DNA of 17,656 nucleotides from an uncultured Collinsella sp. (GTDB lineage: Bacteria > Actinomycetota > Coriobacteriia > Coriobacteriales > Coriobacteriaceae). The notes beneath the pieces were generated by a model. The model did no database searches. It saw nothing but the letters and a program-made list of their open reading frames with translations, and had not been told where the DNA came from. Below are positions 1-7,120 of this stretch, one piece after another (the stretch's first letter is position 1; each line of letters begins with the position of its first letter). Location of the stretch: assembly GCA_958346935.1 (NCBI GenBank), contig CATVTM010000043.1:1-17656 (forward strand), read 5' to 3'. The translations under genes and the position numbers were made by a program.

Positions 1-923
1 TGCGTCGTCGCAACCCGCTCGTCGAGCTCGTCTGCGTGGGCGCCAAGGTTCAAGGCGAGGGTGCGCCGGCCGAGCTTATTGAGGGCCTGCGCCGTGCCGC
101 CGCCATCACGCCGGCGCCCGACTGCATCTTGCTGGTGCGCGGCGGCGGCTCCTTCGAGGACCTCATGACCTTCAACGACGAGGAGCTTGCCCGTGCAGTG
201 GCTGCCTGTCCCGTGCCCGTGGTGACCGGTATCGGCCATGAGCCCGATACCTCGATTTGCGACATGGTGAGCGACCGCCGTGCCTCCACGCCCACGGCGG
301 CGGCAGAATCGGTGGCGCCGGCTATGACGGAGTTGGCCGATGTGCTCGAGGCGCGCCATCAGCGTCTGGGCGCTGCGATGGCATCGATGATTGGGTCGAA
401 TCAGGTTGATTTGGAGATGCTCGATCAGCGCGGTCGCCGTGCCTGGGATACCTATACGGCTCGCTTGGGCGATGCGCTCGATGCGGCTGCGTGCCGCCCG
501 TGCCTCAACGACCCCACATTTATGGTCGAGCGTCGCGAGTCGGAGCTTGCGCTGACTGCCGATCGCCTGTCGGGCGCCATAGTACGCTCGGTCGGGACAT
601 TCCGCTCCAACTTTGAGCGCCTGCCCGAGCGCCTGGTTGCAAGCACCTCGGGGCTCGATGGCAAACGCCATGCGCTCACGCTCGCGAGCTCTCGCCTGGA
701 GCATCAGGGGCGCACGATGCTCAACAAGCCAGCGTCCGACCTGGGCCGTGCGGCAGCCTCGCTCGATGCCCTGTCGCCGCTCAAGGTGCTTGCCCGTGGT
801 TATTCCATCGCGTACAGCGATGATGGGGTGGCCACGAGCGCCAAGACCTTTAAGCCCGGCGACGCCATCCGCGTGCGCATGGCAGACGGCAACGTGGCGG
901 CAACGGTCAATACGGTCGAGTAG
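1..923 (+). CDS. xseA: Exodeoxyribonuclease VII large subunit (5' end missing)
   Basis: This is the C-terminal part of the large, catalytic subunit of exonuclease VII, which degrades single-stranded DNA to oligonucleotides during repair, together with XseB. The frame is already open at the window edge (first full codon at base 3), so the N-terminal OB-fold domain lies outside. About 306 residues are visible. They contain family-typical stretches: RGGGSFEDL, TGIGHEPDTSICD, DRRASTPTAAAE, and near the end LSPLKVLARGYSI. A long helical middle section follows the catalytic region. The stop is TAG at 921-923, 42 bases before xseB, so the two are very likely one operon in the usual xseA-xseB order. 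Identity is secure; only the start is unseen. Confidence 0.96.
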   Translation, partial: RRRNPLVELVCVGAKVQGEGAPAELIEGLRRAAAITPAPDCILLVRGGGSFEDLMTFNDEELARAVAACPVPVVTGIGHEPDTSICDMVSDRRASTPTAAAESVAPAMTELADVLEARHQRLGAAMASMIGSNQVDLEMLDQRGRRAWDTYTARLGDALDAAACRPCLNDPTFMVERRESELALTADRLSGAIVRSVGTFRSNFERLPERLVASTSGLDGKRHALTLASSRLEHQGRTMLNKPASDLGRAAASLDALSPLKVLARGYSIAYSDDGVATSAKTFKPGDAIRVRMADGNVAATVNTVE

Positions 924-965
924 ACCGAGTTTCATAGCGATAAACCTTTAGGAAAGGAAACAGAT

Positions 966-1232
966 ATGGCAGAGAAGACCCCGGTCGAGCAGCTTACGTA
1001 CAAGCAGGCCTCGCAGGAGCTGGAGCTCATCATTCGCAGCTTGGAGTCGGGCGATATGGAGCTCGAGGAGTCGCTCGAGAGCTATACCCGCGGCGTCGAG
1101 CTCCTCAAGAGCCTGCGCACCCGCCTGTCCGATGCCGAGCAGAAGGTCTCGGTGCTTCTTAAGGACGTCGACGGCAACGACGTGCTCGCCGACGGCGAAG
1201 CCGCCAACACCGACGACAACCTCTCGTTCTAA
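966..1232 (+). CDS. xseB: Exodeoxyribonuclease VII small subunit
   Basis: An 88-residue protein with the family pattern: LTYKQASQELELIIRSLESG, then ELEESLESYTRGVELLKSLRTRL, a short two-helix hairpin that binds the XseA helical stalk. An acidic, disordered-looking tail (GNDVLADGEAANTDDN) follows. The start is preceded by AAAGGAAA with good spacing, and the gene lies directly after xseA, as expected for co-expressed subunits. Its length is normal for the family. A long inverted repeat begins 21 bases after the stop and may end or attenuate the transcript before the HIT gene. Confidence 0.95.
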   Translation: MAEKTPVEQLTYKQASQELELIIRSLESGDMELEESLESYTRGVELLKSLRTRLSDAEQKVSVLLKDVDGNDVLADGEAANTDDNLSF

Positions 1233-1253
1233 CCACCTTGCAGCCTACTTTGG

Positions 1254-1361
1254 GGTAGTCTTTTTGGGACGGGGCTTTTTGACTACCCTTGCGCGACGGC
1301 TTGCCGAGCGCTTGCGCTTGCGAAAAAGTAGTCAAAAAAGCCCCGTCCCAAAAAGACTACC
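1254..1361. repeat. Long inverted repeat IR1 between xseB and the HIT gene
   Basis: The left arm is 1254-1286 (33 bases) and the right arm is 1328-1361 (34 bases). They are reverse complements except for one extra A in the A-run of the right arm. The arms begin GGTAGTCTTTTTGGGACGGG and end in GACTAC. The 41-base loop is rich in CTTGCG/GCTTGC words. TTGG lies immediately outside both arms (1250-1253 and 1362-1365), possibly a short target duplication or chance. No protein-coding signal is seen. It could form a cruciform or a strong RNA hairpin, and could terminate transcription in either direction because T-runs lie inside the arms. Confidence 0.9.
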
Positions 1362-1386
1362 TTGGTCTGTGAGAAAGGAACCAACC

Positions 1387-1722
1387 ATGTGTGATTGCAT
1401 CTTCTGCAAAATCGCCAACCACGAGATCCCCTCGACCGTTGTCTATGAGGACGACCAGGTCATCGCGTTCGACGACCTCAATCCCCAGGCGCCGGTCCAC
1501 ACGCTCGTGATCCCCAAAAAGCACTACAGCGACATCGCCGACAACGTACCGGCCGAGACCATGGGCGCCATGGCTCACGCCATCCAGGAGGTCGCTAAGG
1601 CCAAGGGCTTGGAGGACGGTTTCCGCGTCATCTCCAACAAGGGCGTCAACGCCGGCCAGACCGTCATGCACTTCCACATGCACGTTCTCGGTGGCAAGAA
1701 CCTGGGCGAGAACCTCATCTGA
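1387..1722 (+). CDS. HIT-family nucleotide-binding hydrolase (HinT-like)
   Basis: A 111-residue histidine-triad protein, probably a purine nucleoside phosphoramidase of the HinT branch. The triad HFHMH is at residues 95-99, followed by VLGG, and the upstream QTVMH matches the family. The N-terminus CDCIFCKI has the CxxC-type cysteines common in HIT proteins, and NPQAPVHTLVIPK is the conserved substrate-pocket strand. I chose ATG 1387 because GAGAAAGGAA precedes it and the homologous core starts at once. The frame stays open upstream as far as 1132, but that extension runs through IR1 and out-of-frame xseB. The substrate in this organism cannot be told from sequence. Confidence 0.94.
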   Translation: MCDCIFCKIANHEIPSTVVYEDDQVIAFDDLNPQAPVHTLVIPKKHYSDIADNVPAETMGAMAHAIQEVAKAKGLEDGFRVISNKGVNAGQTVMHFHMHVLGGKNLGENLI

Positions 1723-1763
1723 GGGCGCGTAGGCCGTCGACTTGGCTGCCTTTGGAGTAATCT

Positions 1764-2654
1764 ATGCAGCTTTCTCAACTCGAATACCTTCAAGCTGTAG
1801 CGAACTATGGCGGCGTGCGCAAAGCAGCTCGCGCCGTTCACGTGAGTCCGCAGGCTGTTTCGTCGGCAATAAAAAAGTTGGAATCTGAGTATCAGATTGT
1901 TTTGCTCGACCGATCGGCGGGGGAGGCTGTTTTGTCTCCGGCGGGCAGAGAATTTGCGCGTCGTGCACGCGTGATCCTGGCGCAAGTCGACGATCTCAAA
2001 AAGTACGCTCAATCGGGGAACGGCGGCGTTTCGCCCGACGGCCATTTCCGTCTTTACGCCCCCTGTCTTCACGGGCGGGGGCGCCTTTTTTCCGAAAACT
2101 GGTACGACTCGTTTGAAAGCTCGCACCCTCAGATTCATCTTGATGTGTGGCATCAGCCAACGGCAACATGCTTTGAATCACTTATACTTGGAATTTCGGA
2201 CGCGGCTATCTCGTTCGAGGAACCACGGGACAGCGTCCTTTCTTCAAAATATATGGGTGAAAAGGAGCTCAGGGTTCTTTCATGTCCAGCTGGTCATCAA
2301 TCTGTTGACGCTATGACCATTCGTGAGTTACTGGGCGGCAGGCTCGCTGTTCCCATTAATTTGTCACCCTGTCTCAATGCAATTAATCAATGTCCCGAAG
2401 CTCAGCTGGTTAATTTCCGCTTTCGCGATGTCGAATACGGAAACAGGGCGCAGGCTGAGTTTCTTCAAGCCGGGGGATTGATATTGAGTTTTTCTGGCTC
2501 TTCTCTCGCATCGGATGGATCGGAAGTGAGCGAGTGCTCCATTGAAGCCTCACATGACGTAGCCTTGCCCATCTACTTTTGCTATCGACAAAATGCCTGG
2601 ACCGATCGACACCAGACGGTATTTCTTCACCTATTGCGTCATCTCGCTTCGTGA
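1764..2654 (+). CDS. LysR-family transcriptional regulator
   Basis: A 296-residue regulator. Residues 1-60 form the winged helix-turn-helix typical of LysR proteins (LSQLEYLQAVANYGGVRKAA, then HVSPQAVSSAIKKLE), followed by a linker helix (REFARRARVILAQVDDLKKY) and a C-terminal effector-binding region of normal length but with weak resemblance to any known effector class. GGAG lies 7 bases before the ATG. The gene is visibly AT-richer and uses more A/T-ending codons than xseA/xseB or the acetate genes. The next gene, a transporter, is co-directional 119 bases downstream, so this regulator may control it, although LysR genes more often face their targets divergently. The effector is unknown. 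Confidence 0.93.
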   Translation: MQLSQLEYLQAVANYGGVRKAARAVHVSPQAVSSAIKKLESEYQIVLLDRSAGEAVLSPAGREFARRARVILAQVDDLKKYAQSGNGGVSPDGHFRLYAPCLHGRGRLFSENWYDSFESSHPQIHLDVWHQPTATCFESLILGISDAAISFEEPRDSVLSSKYMGEKELRVLSCPAGHQSVDAMTIRELLGGRLAVPINLSPCLNAINQCPEAQLVNFRFRDVEYGNRAQAEFLQAGGLILSFSGSSLASDGSEVSECSIEASHDVALPIYFCYRQNAWTDRHQTVFLHLLRHLAS

Positions 2655-2668
2655 GGCCATTTGGCCTC
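2653..2668 (+). other. Small hairpin overlapping the lysR stop codon
   Basis: GAGGCC (2653-2658) and GGCCTC (2663-2668) pair around ATTT. There is no T-run after it, so it is a poor intrinsic terminator. It may be an RNA stability or partial termination element between the regulator and the transporter genes. Confidence 0.35.
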
Positions 2669-2773
2669 GTGTCGTCAAGTGAATGTTGACGCCCTGCAAC
2701 ACATAGCTGACAGCTTTGCCCTCATGCTTTTCCAAGATTTCGATTTAGATTGCTGACTCTTGGAGGGCGGAGC

Positions 2774-3934
2774 ATGAAAAACCGTACGGTTTTGCTTTAT
2801 ATGACGTTCGTTTTTCTGTCGAACTTCAGCACCATTTTGTATTTTCTGACGGTTTACCTTGAATTCGTCGGATTCTCGATGGTGGCGATTTCTAGCATGA
2901 TGATTGCATATCAAGTGAGCAAGTTCATCCTTGAAGTTCCCACTGGCTATATTGCTGATAGGCTTGGACGAAAGACGAGCGGTCTCGTTGGCGTCGTGGG
3001 AATGCTTGGATACTACGCCGCCCTACTCCTTGTCCGTTCTCCTCTGCTTTTGATCGGCGCGTTTGCTCTCAAAGGTTTTGCCGCTGCATGTGTGAGCGGA
3101 TCCATCGAAGCGATTTACATTGACAGCGTCTCTCGGGACCAGCTCGTAAGACTTAATGTCGTTGAGCGATTTGTTTTCTATGCCTCTTATGCCATCTCCG
3201 CTTGCGTGGGCGGTTTCATTTCGTCTGTCGGTGCATATCTCATTGGCCTTTCGGCAGATATCATCGCAATGGTGTTGACGTTGGTTGTTGTTGTCTGCAT
3301 TCCTGAGATGCGAAGAGGGGGCACTGCGGGGACACCTGAGCGTGGAATGAGCCCGAAGATGATCGGTGCCGCTATTGCGTGTAACGGAATTCTTCGTTCA
3401 GCGTTCATCATGGACTGTTCTCAAGCATTTGCTTTTGTCGCCCTGGAAGACTTTTTCTCACTGTTGCTTTCGGGTCGCGGAATGAATGCCGTCGCTTCGG
3501 GTGTGATCATTGCGGTCCAGCTCCTTGCCTCGGCCTCCATGGGGCTTATTGTGCCCAGTGTGATTGCTCATGTCGACAAGGGCCGTTTTGCGCGTATTTG
3601 CGGCATCGTGCGCCTTTCCCTGACTGCCCTGTTTTTGATTCCCTTTACTCCGATCTATTTGCTGCCCGTGTTCTATGTGTTGCAGACGGTCGCCTACTCG
3701 TTATTTGCTCCAATTAAATACTCAATTTTTCAAAATGCCGCCGATTCTTCGATGCGCTGTTCATTGATTTCGGTTCAAAGCCAAATGGTGGCGGTGGGCG
3801 CTGTTCTTTTCTATCTGTTCAACGCCGTGTTGAGTAGCATTACGGGTATTCGAGTTGTATTGCTTGTTGCACTCGGGATTTCTTCTCTGGCGTATATTCC
3901 CGCGCTATTTCGTCTTACAAGTCAAAGACCATGA
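2774..3934 (+). CDS. MFS transporter (probable efflux permease)
   Basis: A 386-residue, very hydrophobic protein with about 12 membrane segments by eye, a member of the major facilitator superfamily. The motif-A loop GYIADRLGRK is at residues 58-67 between the second and third membrane segments, and ALKGFAAACVSGSIEAIYID fits the family's fourth segment. I chose ATG 2774 because GGAGGGCGGAGC precedes it directly; the frame can be read from TTG 2750 but without such a site. It follows a LysR gene and ends before a clear terminator, so the two may form a regulator-exporter pair. Base and codon use resemble the LysR gene and not the flanks, which suggests joint acquisition. Drug or metabolite export is the likely role; the substrate is not identifiable. 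Confidence 0.9.
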   Translation: MKNRTVLLYMTFVFLSNFSTILYFLTVYLEFVGFSMVAISSMMIAYQVSKFILEVPTGYIADRLGRKTSGLVGVVGMLGYYAALLLVRSPLLLIGAFALKGFAAACVSGSIEAIYIDSVSRDQLVRLNVVERFVFYASYAISACVGGFISSVGAYLIGLSADIIAMVLTLVVVVCIPEMRRGGTAGTPERGMSPKMIGAAIACNGILRSAFIMDCSQAFAFVALEDFFSLLLSGRGMNAVASGVIIAVQLLASASMGLIVPSVIAHVDKGRFARICGIVRLSLTALFLIPFTPIYLLPVFYVLQTVAYSLFAPIKYSIFQNAADSSMRCSLISVQSQMVAVGAVLFYLFNAVLSSITGIRVVLLVALGISSLAYIPALFRLTSQRP

Positions 3935-3967
3935 GCACTCATGCATCGATAACTTATATATCAACGC

Positions 3968-4001
3968 AATAAACCCGAGCGCGAGGGCGTTTGGGTTTAT
4001 T
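3968..4001 (+). terminator. Terminator after the MFS gene
   Basis: AATAAACCC (3968-3976) and GGGTTTATT (3993-4001) form a perfect 9-bp stem around a GC-rich 16-base loop. A and T runs on the two sides make it potentially bidirectional. It separates the regulator-transporter pair from the acetate kinase genes. Confidence 0.75.
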
Positions 4002-4054
4002 ATTGAAGCGTATGTAACCTGGCGGCGCCACACCGCCTGTTAGTAGGGAGACAC

Positions 4055-5233
4055 ATGAACGTTCTGGTCGTCAACGCAGGATCTTCGACCCTTAAGTATC
4101 AGGTCATCGATACCAAGTCCCACAAGGTGTCCGCGAAGGGCTCCTGCGAGCGCGTCTGCTTTACCGGCGGTACCTTCACGCATGCTGCCAACGGCTCCAA
4201 GAAGGTGACCGAGAACATCGAGTTCCCCGACCACAAGGTCGCCATCGAGGCTGTCCTGAAGGACCTCGAGGCCAACGGCGTCAAGATCGAGGGCATCGGC
4301 CACCGCATCGTTCAGGGCGGTTGGTACTTTGGCGATTCCTCCCTCGTCGACGAGGACGTTCTTGCCAAGATCCGCGAGGTTGCCCCGCTCGCTCCGCTGC
4401 ACAACAACCCCGAGGCCAACGTTATCGAGTACTGCCTGGAGCAGTATCCCGACCTGCCTAACGTCACGGTCTACGACACCGCTTTCCACTTCAACATGCC
4501 CGAGGTCGCCAAGACTTACGCCCTGCCCAAGGACGTCTGCGACAAGCTGCACATCCGCAAGTACGGCGCCCACGGCACCAGCTATCGCTACATCTCCAAG
4601 AAGGTTGCCGAGATGACCAACGGCGAGGCCCGTAAGGTCGTCGTGTGCCACATCGGCTCCGGCGCTTCCTTGTGCGCCATCGAGGACGGCAAGTGCATGG
4701 ACACCACCATGGGCCTCACCCCGCTCGACGGCGTCATGATGGGCACCCGCTGTGGTTCCATCGACCCGGCTACCGTGTGCTATCTGCAGCGCGAGGGTGG
4801 CTACACCTTCGACGAGGTCGACGAGATGATGAACAAGAAGTCCGGCCTCATGGCCGTGACCGGCGGCAAGACCAACGACTGCCGTAACGTCGAGGAGCTC
4901 GCCGCCGCCGGCGACCCCGAGGCTCAGCTCGCCTTCGATATGTTCGTCTACAAGATTGCCGCCAAGGCAGCCGAGATGGCAACCTCCATGTGCGGCATGG
5001 ACACGCTCGTCTTTACCGCCGGTATCGGCGAGCACGCTCCGGCTGTCCGCGCCGGTGTGGCCGACCGTCTGGCCTTTATGGGCGTCAAGATGGACCATGC
5101 CCGCAACGCCCTGCGTGGTGACGGCGCTTGGTGCCTGTCCGCCAAGGATTCCAAGGTCAAGATCTTCGTCATCCCCACGGACGAGGAGTTTATGATCGCT
5201 TCCGACGTCGAGCGCATCGTTAACGGCAAGTAA
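4055..5233 (+). CDS. ackA: Acetate kinase, first copy (divergent conserved residues)
   Basis: A 392-residue acetate kinase-family protein (acetyl phosphate + ADP to acetate + ATP). NAGSST starts at residue 7, followed by GHRIVQGG (82-89), LAPLHN, DTAFH (141-145), the MGTRCGSIDP block around R232, FTAGIGE (320-326) and IPTDEE near the end. Three positions differ from usual consensus: YGAHGTSYRY has Tyr177 where His is normal, CHIGSGAS has Ser202 where Asn is normal in HLGNG, and GIGEH has His327 where Asn is normal. Both copies also have Gln87 where RVVHGG is usual. Codon use is strongly biased (GTC, AAC, GGC, CTC), suggesting high expression. GGGAG precedes the ATG, and a small GGCGG/CCGCC hairpin lies at 4021-4037. 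It may be an acetate kinase or a relative with another acyl or phosphoryl substrate. Confidence 0.93.
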   Translation: MNVLVVNAGSSTLKYQVIDTKSHKVSAKGSCERVCFTGGTFTHAANGSKKVTENIEFPDHKVAIEAVLKDLEANGVKIEGIGHRIVQGGWYFGDSSLVDEDVLAKIREVAPLAPLHNNPEANVIEYCLEQYPDLPNVTVYDTAFHFNMPEVAKTYALPKDVCDKLHIRKYGAHGTSYRYISKKVAEMTNGEARKVVVCHIGSGASLCAIEDGKCMDTTMGLTPLDGVMMGTRCGSIDPATVCYLQREGGYTFDEVDEMMNKKSGLMAVTGGKTNDCRNVEELAAAGDPEAQLAFDMFVYKIAAKAAEMATSMCGMDTLVFTAGIGEHAPAVRAGVADRLAFMGVKMDHARNALRGDGAWCLSAKDSKVKIFVIPTDEEFMIASDVERIVNGK

Positions 5234-5240
5234 TTGATGC

Positions 5241-5284
5241 AAGGGGAGGGGACTGGATGGCCTTGTGCCGTTCAGCCCCCTTTT
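5241..5284 (+). terminator. Probable imperfect terminator after the first ackA
   Basis: A G-rich stretch (5243-5251) can pair with AGCCCCC (5274-5280), with a bulged A, and TTTT follows at 5281-5284. The roughly 110 bases between here and the second ackA are AT-rich and would hold that gene's own promoter. No single -35/-10 pair is convincing. Confidence 0.5.
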
Positions 5285-5397
5285 ATGCACTTTGAGCGAA
5301 GAGTTTAATAGATATTTATTGAATTCTGATAACTTCTTATTAAGGATACGGCCGCCTTATGGGTTTGCCGACCGTACTGTAATCACGAAGGAGTCTC

Positions 5398-6576
5398 ATG
5401 AACGTACTTGTTGTCAACGCCGGCAGCTCGAGCCTTAAATATCAGCTTTTGGACACCGATACCCGCGAGGTTTTCGCTAAGGGCAACTGCGAACGTATCG
5501 GTTCGGACATGGGCATCTTTGGCCACTCCGAGAACGGTGGCGTCAAGCAGACCGAGGAGATTCCTTTCCCCGACCACCGCTCGGCTATCGCGCGCGTGCT
5601 CGAGGAGCTCGAGAAGACCGACTTTACGATCGATGGCATTGGGCATCGTATTGTTCAGGGTGGCTGGTACTTTGACGATTCCGCGGTCGTCGACGATGAG
5701 GTCATGGCTAAGATTCTCGAGGTGGCACCGCTTGCCCCGCTGCACAACTACGGCGAGGCAGCGGCAATCGAGTATTGTCGCGAGAAGTATCCGGAGCTGC
5801 CCAACGTGGCCGTCTTCGACACCTCGTTCCACATGACTATGCCCGAGGTCGCCTACACCTACGCGCTGCCCAAGGACGTGTGCGACAAGTACCACGTGCG
5901 CAAGTACGGCGCGCACGGTACGAGCCACCGTTACGAGTGGATGATGGCCAAGGAGATCCTGGGTACGCGCTGCCACCGTCTGCTTTCGTGTCATCTGGGC
6001 AACGGCGCTTCGCTCGCCGCCATTGAGGACGGTGTATGCCGCGATACCACGATGGGCCTCACGCCGCTCGACGGCCTGATGATGGGCACCCGTTGTGGTT
6101 CCATTGACCCGGCTACCGTGTGCTACCTGCAGCGCGAGGGCGGCTACAGCTACCAGGAAGTCGATGACATGATGAACAACCAGTCTGGTCTGCTTGCCAT
6201 CTCGGGCATCTCCAACGACGCCCGTGACATCCGTACGCGCGCCTCCGAGGGCGACGAGCGCTGCCTGCTCGCCTTCGATATGTTCGCCTACAAGGCCATG
6301 CAGCAGGCCGGCTCCATGATCGCTTCAATGGCGGGCGTGGACACCATTACCTTTACCGCCGGCATTGGCGAGAATGACTGGTCGATCCGCAAGGCCTTCT
6401 GCGACTGCTTCGAGTGGCTGGGCGTGCGCATCGACAACAACAAGAACCGCGAGGCCGTGGGTAACGGCCCGCAGGTCATCAGCGCCGCCGGCTCTTCCGT
6501 CACGGTCATGGTCATCCCCACCGACGAGGAATACATGATCGCCCACGACGTCGAGCGTCTGACCGGGAACAACTAA
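5398..6576 (+). CDS. ackA: Acetate kinase, second copy (consensus-like)
   Basis: A 392-residue acetate kinase, clearly a paralogue of the preceding gene and the same length. It keeps consensus residues where the first copy departs: YGAHGTSHRY with His177, CHLGNGAS with Asn202, and GIGEND with Asn following Glu. Other blocks are NAGSSS at residue 7, DTSFH (141-145), MGTRCGSIDP with R232, and IPTDEEYM near the end. It shares Gln87 in GHRIVQGG with the first copy. GAAGGAGTCTC gives a strong ribosome site before ATG 5398. Likely role: substrate-level ATP formation from acetyl phosphate made by Pta, or acetate activation in reverse. Codon use is less extreme than in the first copy. This is the better candidate for the standard enzyme. 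Confidence 0.96.
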   Translation: MNVLVVNAGSSSLKYQLLDTDTREVFAKGNCERIGSDMGIFGHSENGGVKQTEEIPFPDHRSAIARVLEELEKTDFTIDGIGHRIVQGGWYFDDSAVVDDEVMAKILEVAPLAPLHNYGEAAAIEYCREKYPELPNVAVFDTSFHMTMPEVAYTYALPKDVCDKYHVRKYGAHGTSHRYEWMMAKEILGTRCHRLLSCHLGNGASLAAIEDGVCRDTTMGLTPLDGLMMGTRCGSIDPATVCYLQREGGYSYQEVDDMMNNQSGLLAISGISNDARDIRTRASEGDERCLLAFDMFAYKAMQQAGSMIASMAGVDTITFTAGIGENDWSIRKAFCDCFEWLGVRIDNNKNREAVGNGPQVISAAGSSVTVMVIPTDEEYMIAHDVERLTGNN

Positions 6577-6599
6577 CGCATTCATCTGCAATTGAGAGA

Positions 6600-6634
6600 A
6601 AGGCCTCCAGAGCAACAGCTCCGGAGGCCTTTTG
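6600..6634 (+). terminator. Rho-independent terminator of the second ackA
   Basis: AGGCCTCC (6601-6608) pairs with GGAGGCCT (6623-6630), with additional AGC/GCT pairing inside, and a T-run follows at 6630-6633. It starts 25 bases after the stop codon. Confidence 0.85.
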
Positions 6635-6642
6635 CTTCCGGG

Positions 6643-6822
6643 CGGAAATCTCATCCCATTCCGAGCCCGAATTCCGGGACACACTTTCCGGTCGAGGCAC
6701 GTAGCGGAAACCGCATCCCACAATCAAACAAAATTCCGTCCCGCAGTTTCCCAAACAGACCCCAAACGGAAATCGCATCCCAGAATCCGCCTCCAAACCG
6801 GGACAAACTTTCCGGTTGAACA
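6643..6822. repeat. 62-base tandem repeat, three diverged copies
   Basis: The word CGGAAAtCgCATCCCA recurs at 6643, 6705 and 6767, exactly 62 bases apart. A second word, CCGGGACAaACTTTCCGG, sits at the same offset in copies 1 and 3 (6674 and 6798) and in a degenerate form in copy 2 (6736). The second word is an imperfect reverse complement of the first (CGGAAAGTTTGTCCCGG), so the array alternates related words in opposite directions. Sixty-two is not a multiple of three and the copies read in different frames, which argues against a protein repeat. The bases from 6823 to 6984 hold no further repeat that I can see, except that CACGTAGCGG at 6698 recurs at 6963. Confidence 0.8.
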
Positions 6823-6984
6823 GTCGCAGACCACACAAGCCATTTCAAATCCAAAGTGACCATATCCGCAACGCCCGTGCTCTCAACAACGGCACCCAAC
6901 CATTCAGATTTACAGCCCCAGCTCGTAGCCAAGCCGCCGTCCACCCCAGATTCCCTGAATGCCACGTAGCGGTAGGAGGTCGCA

Positions 6985-7095
6985 CAGGGTAACCCCTGAA
7001 AACAATCCGCAGACCAGAAACGCCCCCGTTCGTAGCTCCGAAGGAGCAGAACGGGGGCGTTTCATTGGTCGAGGACGTTTTCAGGGGTTACCCTG
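6985..7095. repeat. Nested inverted repeat IR2 between ackA and pta ends
   Basis: The outer arms 6985-7003 and 7077-7095 are a perfect 19-bp inverted repeat (CAGGGTAACCCCTGAAAAC on the left). Inside lies a 14-bp perfect stem (7018-7031 with 7049-7062), and inside that GCTCC/GGAGC around GAA. AGGAC (7072-7076) and TCCGCA (7006-7011) sit between outer and inner stems, the same arrangement seen in the two inverted repeats near 10.6-10.9 kb. No coding content is seen. Confidence 0.85.
7018..7062 (-). terminator. Probable pta terminator
   Basis: The 14-bp perfect stem AAACGCCCCCGTTC / GAACGGGGGCGTTT lies 59 bases beyond the pta stop codon. Read on the - strand it ends in GTTTCT, a short T-rich tail. 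It is symmetric enough to act on read-through from ackA as well. Confidence 0.65.
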
Positions 7096-7120
7096 CGCGG
7101 CCTTCGGGCGAGTATGTCCG

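Noticed and set aside
1132..1386. An N-terminal extension of the HIT protein reading through IR1
   Set aside because: It overlaps xseB out of frame and runs through an inverted repeat; ATG 1387 has a good ribosome site and begins the family-conserved region.
4055..5233. First ackA as a decaying pseudogene
   Set aside because: The frame is intact at full length, with the strongest codon bias in the region and most catalytic blocks kept; the substitutions look selective rather than degenerative.
4040..5290. Long - strand open frame opposite the first ackA
   Set aside because: It is the mirror of a strongly codon-biased gene, with Val/Leu/Gly/Asp/His-rich low-complexity translation and no ribosome site. 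The same applies to 6959-8089 (+) opposite pta, 8345-9616 (-) opposite glf, 11101-12201 (+) opposite the peptidase and maf, and 16087-16911 (+) opposite ppk1.
6643..6822. CRISPR-like array
   Set aside because: Only three diverged copies, the whole unit including the spacer part is repeated, and there are no cas genes nearby.
6592..6965. Open frames on both strands through the 62-base repeat region
   Set aside because: The repeat period is not a multiple of three, so the repeated words fall in different frames (for example GMRFP in one and DAISV in another); no family resemblance and no convincing ribosome site.
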